From: Magnolia sinica
Lineage: Eukaryota; Streptophyta; Magnoliopsida; Magnoliales; Magnoliaceae
Length of the DNA stretch: 64,000 nucleotides
NCBI RefSeq assembly: GCF_029962835.1
Contig: NC_080591.1
Location: 37,331,501-37,395,500 of the forward strand
Reading direction: 5' to 3'
Made by a program: the position numbers and the translations under genes. The notes below the pieces were generated by a model. That model was not told the DNA's origin. It ran no database searches and worked only from the letters and a program-made list of their open reading frames with translations. Numbering within the stretch: the stretch's first letter is position 1; each line of letters begins with the position of its first letter. Below are positions 1-10,719 of the stretch, piece by piece.

Positions 1-467
1 ACACAATTCAAAAAAACCCCACTTCTGAGTTTTCTGGCTCTCCTTAGATAACCAACAGATTGAGATTTTTCTGGCTTAATCTCAAATAAAACTAAAAGAA
101 TGAAATTTACAATAAATTAAAATACCTGGATTTCTCCTTTTGTTGTAGCCTGGAAGAACTAAGTCGGAGTAGAAGTTCGAATAGAAGTTCAATGTCTAAT
201 ACTCACTTAAGAAATGGTTCTAGGTTCTATATTGATTTTAAATTAAACCAGTTGGGCTAGCTATATTTGATTTTGATTCCAAGAAGAAGGAATATCACAA
301 TTCCTCTTTTCAATTTAGATTGGAATATAGAAACAAAATCAAATCAATAAAGCTAACAAAAAAGAATATTAAATATGCACAAATTAGCTTAAAATGAACA
401 CAAACTTATCTCAGAGTGATGCCTTGATTTTAATTGAATTGAATTATCAAACTCTGAAATTCGTCGT

Positions 468-477
468 CTATTTATAG
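468..477 (-). promoter_or_regulatory. TATA box of the minus-strand Copia LTR
   Basis: CTATAAATAG on the minus strand, lying just downstream of the palindrome array, as in the related LTRs at 45.9 and 54.6 kb. It is the likely LTR promoter core. Confidence 0.55.
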
Positions 478-489
478 TTGCAGAAACTC

Positions 490-860
490 GTCCACGACTG
501 GTCCTAAGGACAGTATGACTGGTCGTAAAAGAAACAAAAATTTGAAATTTTAAGCGCGATTGGATAAAACCGTTCTACGACTGGTCGAAGATCATCCACG
601 ACCGGTCGTGAGCCCTCTACGACTAGTCGTGACCAACCCACGACTGGTCGTGAGGTACCAAGTTTAGTTGCTAGATTTTGAGTCGAAGGTGCACGACAGG
701 TTATGAACAAGCACTGCTCCCACGACCGGTCGAGAAGACTCTAGGACTGGTCGTAGCCCAACCAAAAAATTCTGAAAAATTGCAACAACTTAGGACTGGT
801 CCTGAAATTTCTTAGACTAGTCGAGTTAGTTCTAGGATTAGTTGAACAGGGTCCAGGACT
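490..860. repeat. Array of about 13 CGACTGGTCG-type palindromes
   Basis: Short, irregularly spaced imperfect palindromes built on CGACYRGTCG, many written CACGACTGGTCGTG. Spacing runs from about 15 to 45 bp. The same kind of array, mostly flanked by CTCGAC...GTCGAG, occupies the matching position in the LTRs at 45.1 and 53.8 kb. Confidence 0.85.
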
Positions 861-973
861 AGTCTTAGAACAGACCAAATTCATATAAAAAGTTTCAATA
901 TGAATTATGTATACAAAATGACCTACCCTAAGGTCAATCTAAGGTCAATCATACCTAGAAAGTGAGATATGAA

Positions 974-1606
974 CATCGAGACTTCATATGATAGTTGACC
1001 TTTGAAGATTGTAAAGCTTGGGATCTCTATACTTGATGTAGCATTGAACTTGAGATCTTTTAGAGCTTGAATTACACTTCATTTCGAGTTGTACATGAGT
1101 CTTTGAATAAGATCACTTCTTTCGTTGTAGCTTGTACTTGCATTTCTTGAAATGGTTTGAAGTAAATCTTCGTTCTTGACTTGAAGCAACGTGTTTAGAG
1201 AGGTGGTGCAATGTCTTGATCATATATACCAATGAACTACACAAGACATAGATTACATAAGACATAGATTGATTTTTGGCACCAAAAAACATCGAGACTT
1301 CATATGATAGTTGACCTTTGAAGATTGTAAAGCTTGACATCTCTATACTTGATGTAGCATTTTACTTGAGATCTTTTAGAGCTTGAATTACACTTCATTT
1401 CGAGTTGCACATGAGGCTTTGAACAAGATCACTTCTTTCGTTGTAGCTTGTACTTGCATTTCTTGAAATAGTTTGAAGTAAATCTTCGTTCTTGACTTGA
1501 AGCAATGTGTTTAGAGAGGTGATGCAATGTTTTGATCATATATACCAATGAGCTACACAAGACATAGATTACACAAGACATAGATTAATGTTTTGGCTCC
1601 ACAAAA
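974..1606. repeat. 316-bp direct tandem duplication inside the LTR
   Basis: The segment starting CATCGAGACTTCATATGATA at 974 starts again at 1290 and can be followed through both units with scattered differences to about 1606. The period is 316 bp. It makes the U3 part of this LTR longer than in its relatives. Confidence 0.9.
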
Positions 1607-1644
1607 TTTGACAACCAAAGGAGCATAAAACCATAGCACTTACA

Positions 1645-1903
1645 TGTTGATATGGTTAAAGAAAATACTTTCTTAGGTAATTTTTGTAGCATTTGTGGTG
1701 GTGCAGACCATGACCCAAAGGATTGTCCAATTATCTCAGTTGTACAAAATATCACGCATGAGCATGAGCAGACAAATGTTATAAATAACTACCAAAGGTC
1801 AGTTATGCAACTAATGGGAAACACGTATAATCTAAATTGGTGTAACCATCCTAATCTTAGTTGGAGGAATGGACCACAAATTAATGCACCCAATGCACCT
1901 TAA
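1645..1903 (+). mobile_element. Gypsy gag fragment with zinc knuckle
   Basis: The reading frame at 1652-1903 holds a CCHC knuckle (CSICGGADHDPKDCP, pattern C-x2-C-x4-H-x4-C) followed by YNLNWCNHPNLSWRNGP. That second motif is typical of Athila-lineage gag, and a counterpart occurs in the Athila-like element near 16.85 kb. Only this piece of gag is present. It directly abuts the Copia LTR, which presumably landed in or next to it. Confidence 0.75.
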
Positions 1904-1929
1904 ATGCGCATTTTTAGCCGAAAACCTTC

Positions 1930-2340
1930 TGCACTAGTAGACATCACAACCGTCTATAAATAGTAAGTTTACTATTTATAGTAAGTCATGAATTCTAGGA
2001 GTTTTAGTCATTGTTTGATTCTAATTTCTCTCCCATTTCTTGGTATCCCTATTTAAAGGGTTGTGAACTCATTTTTTTCATTCATCAATCAATTTCAAAT
2101 TTTATAGAATTTATTTTTTATTTTGCTTGCTTTCTTTATCGTGGATTCGAGAAATCTCTGTGAGGAGTCTAGAGAAGTTCCGTGGATTTGGAACAGTTAT
2201 TCCCTTGAGGAAGACGATGCTCGACCTCACATCCTTCCCTACGTCAATCCACCACTCTTTGATTCATCGAGTTTTGCTAGGCTTTGGTCCATATGGTGAG
2301 GCTCTCCCTTATTGTGGCTCTCTTCTTCAAGAACTGCAGG
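1930..2340 (+). mobile_element. LTR-like fragment (R/U5 portion of a Gypsy LTR)
   Basis: The stretch has two TATA-like motifs (CTATAAATAG at 1954 and a CTATTTAAAGGG near 2050). Downstream is a leader with GATTCGAGAAATCTCTGTGA and GTGGATTTGGAACAG, wording common in plant Gypsy LTR ends. No matching second copy is in the window, so it is judged from composition and recall only. Confidence 0.4.
1954..1981. repeat. Perfect 13-bp inverted repeat carrying TATAAATAG on both strands
   Basis: CTATAAATAGTAA, a 2-bp GT spacer, then TTACTATTTATAG, an exact reverse complement. It can form a hairpin and also presents a TATA-like element in each direction. Confidence 0.9.
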
Positions 2341-2344
2341 CAAG

Positions 2345-2383
<39 letters not shown>
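2345..2383. repeat. CT microsatellite
   Basis: Nearly uninterrupted (CT)n with one TTT interruption. It follows the LTR-like leader. Confidence 0.95.
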
Positions 2384-2519
2384 CCCAATCTCTCTTTTGC
2401 TTTTATCTCTCTCACATACTTGTCTCCTCTCTTCCATTCCTCTTATCGCCCCTATCTTTCAAAACTTTAGTTTGATATTCCTCCTTTTCCTTTGTCTTTT
2501 TCATTTATCTTCTTCCTCA

Positions 2520-3300
2520 TATGGTTTTTCTTACCTTTCATGACTTCCAAGGAGGATCAGAGAGGAGTTTGTTAATGTTAGTGGTGTTGATTCTTAAAGG
2601 TTTATGGAACTTTTGGCTTTTCCCTCAAGTGAAGATGTGGGTCCCTTTGTGGATTGCTTTGGTGAGAATTTGGGTGAGAGGCTTGATGGTATTGAAGGCA
2701 TTGATGGAGCACATTATGAACTTTGTGTTGAGGAGGAAGGGGCTTATGGAAGTATGTTTGTTGTTGATTTTGCTGACAAGGTTGGGGAAGCTAGAGATGG
2801 CATGGATGTGGCCTTACGTATAGATGCATGGGTGGGTAAAATAGGGATTTGGTGGGCAAGATCAATTTGGGTGGTGTTGATGTGACAGATGGAGTCATGG
2901 ACGACCTTGATGAGAGGTTGATGGATGTTGATGGTGTGGATGGTCATGGTGGTGGTTTGGATGGCGGTTTGGGTGGTGACTTGGTGGGTGACCTTACTTT
3001 AGACATGATTGACAGTGTGGATGTGATGGATGGAGGGGATGGGGGCATGACCTTTTTTGATTGGGATGGATTATGACATATTTTATGGTTTAGATGGGAG
3101 ATTGATGGGCATGACCAACATGGAAGGGAGTGTAACACCTATGATTGGCATGGATGGGGGAATTTTGGACAATTTTGATGCCTTGGGTGACCACACGTGG
3201 GGTTTGGATGATAGTTTGTGCAGGGCTATTTTCAAGGATGGCTCAAATGGCAAGATGACTTGATTGGATGGTATGGATTGGTTGATGGACCTTGATTTGC
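2520..3300 (+). other. Low-complexity GGTGATGG-rich stretch, no recognised gene
   Basis: Several short overlapping frames rich in Gly, Asp, Val and Met result from degenerate GATGG/GGTGG repetition (for example around 2880-3080). No domain is recognisable, and frames change every 200-300 bp. This could be the remains of an internal ORF of an LTR element or plain repeat DNA. I do not claim a protein. Confidence 0.5.
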
Positions 3301-4070
3301 ACTTTTATGAGAGTTTCTTGACAATACCCTTGATGTGTTCGGGGGCTTTAGGGAGATGAATGGTGGGGATGGTGCGTAGTCCACTTTTGAGGTCGAAGAG
3401 TCTTCCCGGGTTGCTATAGAGAGGTCGGGTATAGTGAATGGTTAGGTTGGTCCCTTGCTTGCACATGAGATGCTTGTGGATACAACTATTGATGATGTCA
3501 TCATGATTGACAGTGACGAGACCATAATATAAGAGGAGGCAGGTTTCCGGGCTGATTTTGACCTGAAGATATTGGAGGACCACTACCATATAACCAACTG
3601 TATCTTTGCCAACTTCATGAAAAGATGGGAGTTGTCAGCTTTTTTCAGCACATGGATGTTGATTTGCTGGATGAGAGGGTGCTGGTTTTGGGCGAGCCTG
3701 AGGTCGTACCAAGTACTTTAGTGATTGAGGGGGTGCCAGTGTGCACGTGTTGTCTCTAGCCTCAGGGGATGTGTTTTGAGTGGTTGACATATTAGATTTA
3801 TAGTTTGATCCCTTACAAGCGAGGAGAGTTGCACTATTACAACTTTCAAGAGGTAATGCACCTGGCCAGGGTGTAGATCGATTAGAGGATGCTTAGAGCA
3901 ACATTGGCAGACTAGGTCCCATCATTGAACCTATTCGCATTAATTGATTTAGAAATGGGACCTCCTTGAGGAGATTGCCCGTCTAATGGGTCTACCAATG
4001 GACTGTGATCCCCTAGTTTTAGGAAAGCGCATAGCACATGATGTGAATATGAGACTAGTTTAGAATCTCA
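3300..4070 (+). other. Unassigned degraded repeat DNA
   Basis: Moderate-GC sequence with broken plus-strand frames (a 30-residue piece near 3530-3640 reads like protein). I cannot tie it to a family. It contains no RNA gene, no long frame and no clear terminal repeats. Confidence 0.4.
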
Positions 4071-4760
4071 TTTTTATGCCCCAAACCCGGTCTCCCGCAT
4101 GGCCAATCCACGGCGGCCGGACCTGGCTTACGATGCATTAGACCTCGAGTTTGGCACCTGGTGCCCATACACTAATTCCCGAGCCTGGCGCTCGACTATA
4201 ATTTCTAGGGGTAACTTCTCTTTCATTTTCTTCTTTTTGCATTATGGTATCACAACTGAGATAAGCATCCACTGTACAATAAGTAACTTTCTCACTATAC
4301 ATAATCAACTATATACATTAGGTCTATGTACATCGTATTAATATAGACATCCCAAAAACCAAAACATAACCCAAAATAAAACATAATCTAAATGCTCGTG
4401 ATCATTCGACAAGTGGTCTCCTTGATTTTTCTATTCTTTCTTCATGTCCATACCTAATGGAAACATAAGAAAGAATGAGCTTATAAAGCCCAATGAGTGC
4501 GTGAGGGAGTGTAGTGTATCATATATGCATGTCATGAATCAAGATGATCGGATAATATGAGACTAAGGTTAGGAATGATGATGCATATGAGGAGTAGGTA
4601 TGCAATGTATGAGATGTGAAATATGCATAATCATGAGTCATGATCATCGAATCTCACTCATGCCCAACATCTTTACTACTAACCATAACCATATAACACA
4701 TGTTCATAGCAGTATCATCATCATGCTATTATATCATATCATAGCACTGTACAATCTCAA
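4070..4760. mobile_element. Possible LTR fragment of a Gypsy element
   Basis: It opens with ATGCCCCAAACCCGGTCTCC, resembling the TGTNACGCCCCAAACC start of many plant Gypsy LTRs. It then runs into ATG/CAT-rich sequence like that in the solo LTR at 38.6 kb. No partner copy or target repeat was found. Confidence 0.3.
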
Positions 4761-5391
4761 AAACCATTTTGAAACTCCAGTGGCTTAGAGAGGCATACTC
4801 CAGGGCTGACTTTAAGCTCGAACAATGCACTGCTCCATTAATGGAGCTATCAGCCCTCTGTGCCGAGTTTGCAGCCATCTCGACTCGCCACAATATAGCC
4901 TGAAAAAATTGGTTGCATTTGACCCACCAATATTGCTTTGACAAAGAGATGTTATGGTCTATGGAGTTTGTACTTTGCCACCTCTTCACTGACCTTCGTA
5001 TGACCCAGCTGCTCCATCCATATCACGATTGGCCTGACAATTAAGACTTGATTGTTTCATCGAGTCCCAGATAGAACTCTATCAGGCTCGTGTGGAGTCC
5101 AACAGGTCCTAAAAGTTGATGGCTGTGTAAGATTATGCAACTGTCGATTCCCATATCGATTAAGTCAACAACCTCCTTCTCATGCTTATCAACCAGCAAC
5201 CTTCCTCGAGGAACAGGCACACGCTGGCTTTAAAGGCTAAGGAATTGGCCGCCTGGAGATTTGAAGAACTCTAGGCAGCTCATCTATAAGTCGGCTGATT
5301 GGCCGAGGATATTTTCCTCTCTCTCTCTCTCTGTGGCTAGCCTCTATTTCAAGGCCTTTATTGAAGAAACTTTTTATTGTCTTTTCTTTTA
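4760..5391. other. 3' noncoding part of the minus-strand Gypsy, with CT tract
   Basis: Between the integrase remnant at 5392 and the LTR-like piece to the left there is no clear LTR. Plus-strand frames of 60-80 residues are present here, antisense to the element. That is the position where Tat-lineage elements often carry an antisense ORF, but I could not match them to one. A (CT)7 tract lies near 5317-5331. Confidence 0.35.
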
Positions 5392-7075
5392 TTAATTCTT
5401 CTCAACATGTTCCTTGACAACTTCCCATAATGAAGGGAAATAGATTTTTAGAAATCGGCCGTTTATTGGAGCCTTTGCAACCTCTCTGTTCATATCTCTC
5501 AGAACATAGGCTCCTCCTTTAAGGACTTGGACGAAAATGTATGGTCCATCCCATGTGGGAGACCATTTCTTGCCGAGGGCATGGTTTGTCTGACCGATCG
5601 GAAGTATTATTTTCCACACCATATCTCCTACCCCAAAGGATTTTCTTTTCACCTTTTCATTATAAGCTCGAGCGACAATCGCTTTGTGGGCAACGATAGA
5701 GTCGAGTGCTTTCATTCAAACTTCGTCCAACCCTTCAAACTTGGCCAACATTGCCTCTATGAATTTAGGTGAGGTTAACTCGGCTTGATAAGTAGTTTGT
5801 AATGATGGTATGGTAACTTTCAAGGGTACCTTTGCATTATGCCCATAAGTTAGCACAAACGGACTCACCCTAGTACTCGTACGAGGTGAATTTTTATAGG
5901 CCCAGAGAGCCTATGACAACTTAGTACACCATTCCCAAGAATTTTCTCCAATCATTTTCTTCAAAAAGTCTTTTATTACTTTATTTCTAGCCTTGGCTTG
6001 GTTGTTAGCCTGAGCATAATATGGCGTCGAGTGTAAAATTTTGATTCTATATTTATCGGTCATTGCCTGTACTTCCTTGGCTGAGAATGCTGCACCTCGA
6101 TTTATCGTAATAGATTTTGGGATTCCAAATCAGTGGATAATGTTGTTCTCGATGAATTCGATAATTTCTCAATGTCCGACCACTTTCTTGGGCTTCGCCT
6201 CAACCCATTTAGTGAAGTAATCGGTCGCCACAATTATAAACAAACTAATGTGCGATGAAGGTGGGTGAGTCTGACCTATCAAGTTTATCACCCAACCTCT
6301 GAATGGTAAGGGTTTTATTATGGAATGTATCTTGGTAGCAAGTACATGTTGGACTGGCTCATTCTTTTAGCAAGCCTTGCAACCCTTAGCATACTTGACA
6401 TAATTGACCATCATTGTCAGCCAGAAGTATTTGTAACATCAAAGTATGAGCCTCATCTTCCATCCAGCTTGGTGGGCCCCACATATCCCTTCATGGACTT
6501 TCCTTATAGCTAACATGACTTCTTTCCTAGACAAACATCGGAGAAAAATCCCATCGGACCCTTTACGATACAATTCGTTGTCAATCATGGCGTAATTAGC
6601 AACCGACCTCCTCACATTCCTATCAGTTTTAGTATGCAGGCTTTGTAAATAGCCCATGAAAGGGGCCCTCCAATCTTCTTCTCCCTCTATTTCTATCTAG
6701 CATACCTCCATGGTATTCCTTCTCTCAAAGACAGAGGGGCAAGGATCTTCTTTGGATGGTGATTGTCTGCTCGGCCGACCCTCTCAAGGCGTCGAGCCCT
6801 GTAACAAGCTGTGTTATTTCATTAGCGTTCGTGTTGTGTTCTCTGGTGACATGTGTCAACTCTACTTCTTTAAACAAGTTGAGCATTTGGGTTGCTATGA
6901 CATAATATGTAAATAAAGTCATACCGGTACACTTAAACAACCCTGTCATTTGATTAATCACCAATTGCAAATCCCCTATAACGATCACAGTTCTTGCGCC
7001 CAATTCTAATAATAACTCTAGGCCGATTATCATGGCCTCATACTCGGCCTGGTTATTGGTACAACTAAACTCCAA
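5392..7075 (-). pseudogene. Second RNase H and integrase remnants of the minus-strand Gypsy
   Basis: At 6725-7075 the minus strand has CTNNQAEYEAMIIGLELLLE, the typical start of the Tat-lineage extra RNase H. At 6439-6657 it has DNELYRKGSDGIFLRCL and the HEGICGAHQAG zinc-binding region of integrase. At 5392-5715 it has FGVGDMVWK, GKKWSPTWDGPY and GAYVLRDM, the C-terminal integrase domain. The catalytic core lies between these pieces as broken sequence. This is a fossil. Confidence 0.8.
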
Positions 7076-7308
7076 TTGGAATGAGAATTCCTACCGACTT
7101 TCATTAGGGCAATTAAGATTACACTAGCATCTGATGCATAATGTGTTCTCGACCCATCGAGGATTAGTTTCCATGGTGTTAACTACACACAATATAAATC
7201 TAAGATATCAGGAGGGGAATATGCTCCTCCAGATCAGAGGGGTGGTCAGCCAAACTTGGATAAACCTAATACCCATTTGCGAATCCCCTTTGCTGCCTTC
7301 TGTGGAAA

Positions 7309-9389
7309 TTAATGGAGATCAAAATCTGATAAAGATAGTACCCATTTGCCAATTTGGCCATTCAAAATTGGCCGATTTAATATATATTTTACATAACTAG
7401 TTACTATTATTACATTTATTCTTTCGGCTAGCAAATAATGCCTCGGCTTAGTGGCCATGAAGTACAATGACAAACACAAATTTTCTATAGTGAAATACCA
7501 TCTCTCAACATCAAGTAATGTTTGACTCAAGTAGTAAATAGCATGCTCTTGCATATCATCATCCTGTGCTGAGAGAGCTCTTATCGACTCTCCTAAAGTT
7601 GTGACGTATAGTTTGAGTGGTCAACCCTTGATTGGTGGCATTAAAACAAGTGACCTCATTAGATACTCAATTTTATCAAAGGTCGACTGGTGCTCTACCT
7701 CCCAAAAAAATTCAAACCCCTATTTCAATTTTATCAATAGAGAGAAGATGTTAGTCTTGCCTGCACAGTTAGATATAAATATCCTCATAAAATTATCATG
7801 GCCTAAGAATCTTTGCAGCTTTGATTTGTTTCTTGACAGTAGGGCATTGATGATAGCTCGAGCCTTATTCTAATTGACATTGATTCCTCCCTGGAGTACT
7901 AGGAATCCCAGGAAATTACCAATTGAAAGACCGAAAGCACATTTGAAGGGGTTCATTCTCAATTTGTGGAGCCTCATTCACTAAAATGAGTTGCGTAATT
8001 AGGCTAGATGATCTTCCATGTTGGCTGATTTGACAACTACATCGTCCACATGAACATTCATGAAATGGCCGATCATGACATTGAAGATGACATTCTTACC
8101 CTTTGATACGTAGCTCTCGCATTTTTAAGTCCAAAAGGCATCACTACCTAGTAGTCGGTTTTTAGTGGACCAGGACATCTAAATGCCATTTTTGACACAT
8201 CATCTAATGCAATATAGATTTGATTATACGTAGAATGTCCATCCATGAAGGAGACAATTCCATAGCCAGCAGCTCGATTGATCAGTTAATCGGCCACCAG
8301 CATGGGGTATTCATCCTTCGGCGTATCCAAATTTAAATTCCTAAAATAATTACGACTCTTAACTTACCATTCCTTTTTATTACTGGAACTAAATTCGACA
8401 TCCATTCGACATATTTGATAGGTCGGATAAAACCAGCCTTCAAGAATTGCTCAATTTCTTCCTTGATCTTATAGGTGACTTCGGTCGTCATCCACCTAGG
8501 TTGCTACTTGTGCAGCCGATATACTTCCTTTATGGGTAACCCATGCTCAACTAGAGATTGATCGAGCCCTGGCATTTCATGATAATTCCTCACAAAACAA
8601 TCAGTGAACTTATGAAGTAATTTTATCAATCGTTCCTTCTCATGAGGCTCCAAAGCTGTTGATGAATGTCGGCTTCGGATCCTATTCGGTCCCTAAGTTG
8701 ATCTTGACTAACAGATCTTGGACTTAGGGTTGAAAGACTTCTATTTCAACAGGAACCTCTTCAAGCTCGATGTCATCTTCTTCGGCTGAATCTTCCATAT
8801 TGGCCAAGTTCATAAGGCAGTCATAATCTATTTCTTTCAGGCTCTTTTTGAACCTTCTTATTCTGGCCGTGAAATCGGCTTGGCTGACCTCATTTGCCAT
8901 CTTTGTGATCATGGGATCTCTTTGATAGTACAATGAAGAACTGACCGATGAGGAATGGTGTCCCTCGATAGGGTGTTTCTTACTCACGTTACTTCTAGGA
9001 TCGCTTGCACAATACTGTCTAGGTTCCTCTTTACTGATATTTTTGGTTGTGCGGTCGAACTTATTCCTCTCGGTGAACTTGATTGGTCCCACCTCTTCCT
9101 CATAATAAAAAACCTCGTTGGCATTCAAAGTAGCCAAGAAAGGTTTATTGTTGACTAGGACTAGCTCGACCTTGTCTTGATTCTAGAAAATTATGAACTG
9201 GTGTAGGGAGGATGGGATGCATGCAAATGAATGAATCCAGTCCCTCCCCAACAATGCGTTATAAAGCGACGAGGTGACGACTACAAAGAACGGTGTTAAG
9301 ATTGTCTTAGTTCCAACATTCAAATCAACTGGTAAGACACCATGGGTATTCATAACATGGCTGACGAAATTATCGACGGTTACTTCCAA
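7309..9389 (-). pseudogene. Protease, reverse transcriptase and RNase H remnants of the minus-strand Gypsy
   Basis: 9183-9389 on the minus strand carries the C-terminal protease signature YNALLGRDWIHSFACIPSSLHQ. The reverse transcriptase occupies roughly 7900-8700, with MPFGLKNARATYQR near 8100. 7309-7554 holds the RNase H piece YYLSQTLLDVERWYFTIENL. The region between protease and RT (8724-9137) is acidic and linker-like. All parts are broken. Confidence 0.75.
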
Positions 9390-10719
9390 TGGAATTAAAT
9401 CGGCCAGGTTTTTTTGTGTCCAATTTAGCCATCATTCTTAATGGCAATAAATTAACTGCAACCTTGTTATCAAACATAATTCTGGTAATGGGTCACCCTT
9501 CGAGGTGAGCCGATATGTAGAATGGCTTTAGATGTTGCATCATGCTGTGGGTAGGCTTATCGTTGATCACCCTTTCAGATGTATCCCCTGCCTCTACTGT
9601 GATGGTGTTGATATGTAGTGTTTCATCAAACTTAGATTCGTTTTTAGCATCTTCTTTAAATGGAAAAAAAGCATGTTGTATTATTACCAGGGGGTATACT
9701 CTTTTACATCATTTGTCATCATGTTCGACTGAGTAGGTCTAGCTTAAAAACTAGACGACAATGTAAAGACCATGTTGCAGTGAAATACCACTGTTGGCAA
9801 TGTTCAAAACACAATTTCATCAATTGGACATTACCCCTTAGTGTTTTAGGGTCTGCTTCTTTTGAGATATTTTCGGTCTGGCTTGCACATTCATCGGCAG
9901 CAAGCTCGACAGAAGGCTCATCAGGTGAGATGATTTTTAGTGCTTCAGCAGTCGACAATAACTCATTAGCCAACCATTCATCTGTCAGGAAACACTCTTC
10001 ACTGAGATAGTTTGACAAGTTAGCACAACTGTCTTCCTCCTTAGGACTCATCGATAATCACTTTTGTCGATAACACTTGAGTCTCAGTTTTGCAGTATAG
10101 GGGATAGTACCACTCTCATGGTATTCACTGCCACCTAGCCCTCAGGTAATATGATCCTCTCGAAAGGCTTAGGAAAGCTTACTTCTGATCGAGGAGGTAT
10201 TACGTTATCCTCTGATCTTCTTCTTATTGCAGCCCAATGCCTCTGCCATCAGTGTTTTTCGATCTTCTAGTACTGCTGGGAATTTCAAGTGTATAACCCG
10301 TCTCTATATCCCTTCACATGTTGTAGGGATCTTGACCATCCTTTGAGCTGATGGCTCCCTTTGTGGGCAGTGATTAGGAGTCATTTGTTGTGGCTGGTGG
10401 TGGTTGTGACTTCTAACTAGCCAAGGGGCACGTATTGACCTCCCCATCTTCTCTTGTGAGGGTCGCCCCACCTAGAAACAGTCCTTCGAGCACATTGGTT
10501 GCATAGCTGAGAACCCCGATTGGTTCTCCTAACATCGTTCGACCGACTATCGTTCGAGTGTGAGGGCCATCAACACCCTTGTGTTAGTCGATGTGACACT
10601 TCTTGTTGATTGCCTTGTCCAAGATCGACCTTCAGTCGTGGCTGATTCCTCAGATTGGCTGTGACCATGTTGACTTCGAGATTGGATGGGAATAGATTGT
10701 ATCGATCAGCATTGCTTCC

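Larger units (their letters stand above)
1..1644 (-). mobile_element. LTR of a SIRE-like Copia element (5' LTR or solo LTR), cut by window edge
   Basis: The reverse complement begins TGTAAGTGCTATGG at 1644 and then carries a GTTGTCAAATTTTGTGG block, close to the start of the Copia LTRs at 45125 and 53813. It shares with them a palindrome array, a TATA box and the A/T-rich stretch after it, but it is clearly diverged, so it is a related family rather than the same copy. The bases beyond 1644 are not purine-rich, so this is not a 3' LTR joined to its own interior. It is either a solo LTR or the 5' LTR of an element whose body lies left of the window. Confidence 0.75.

Noticed and set aside
490-860. 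CRISPR-like array
   Set aside because: Units are short palindromes with irregular spacing and no constant repeat-spacer length, inside a plant LTR.
2127-2543. 138-codon frame over the CT microsatellite
   Set aside because: Ser/Leu-rich translation is created by the CT repeat and the LTR-like leader; no domain or gene context.
2849-3263. Gly/Asp/Met-rich open frames as a secreted or structural protein
   Set aside because: Overlapping short frames arise from GATGG-type repetition on both strands; no start context and no continuity.
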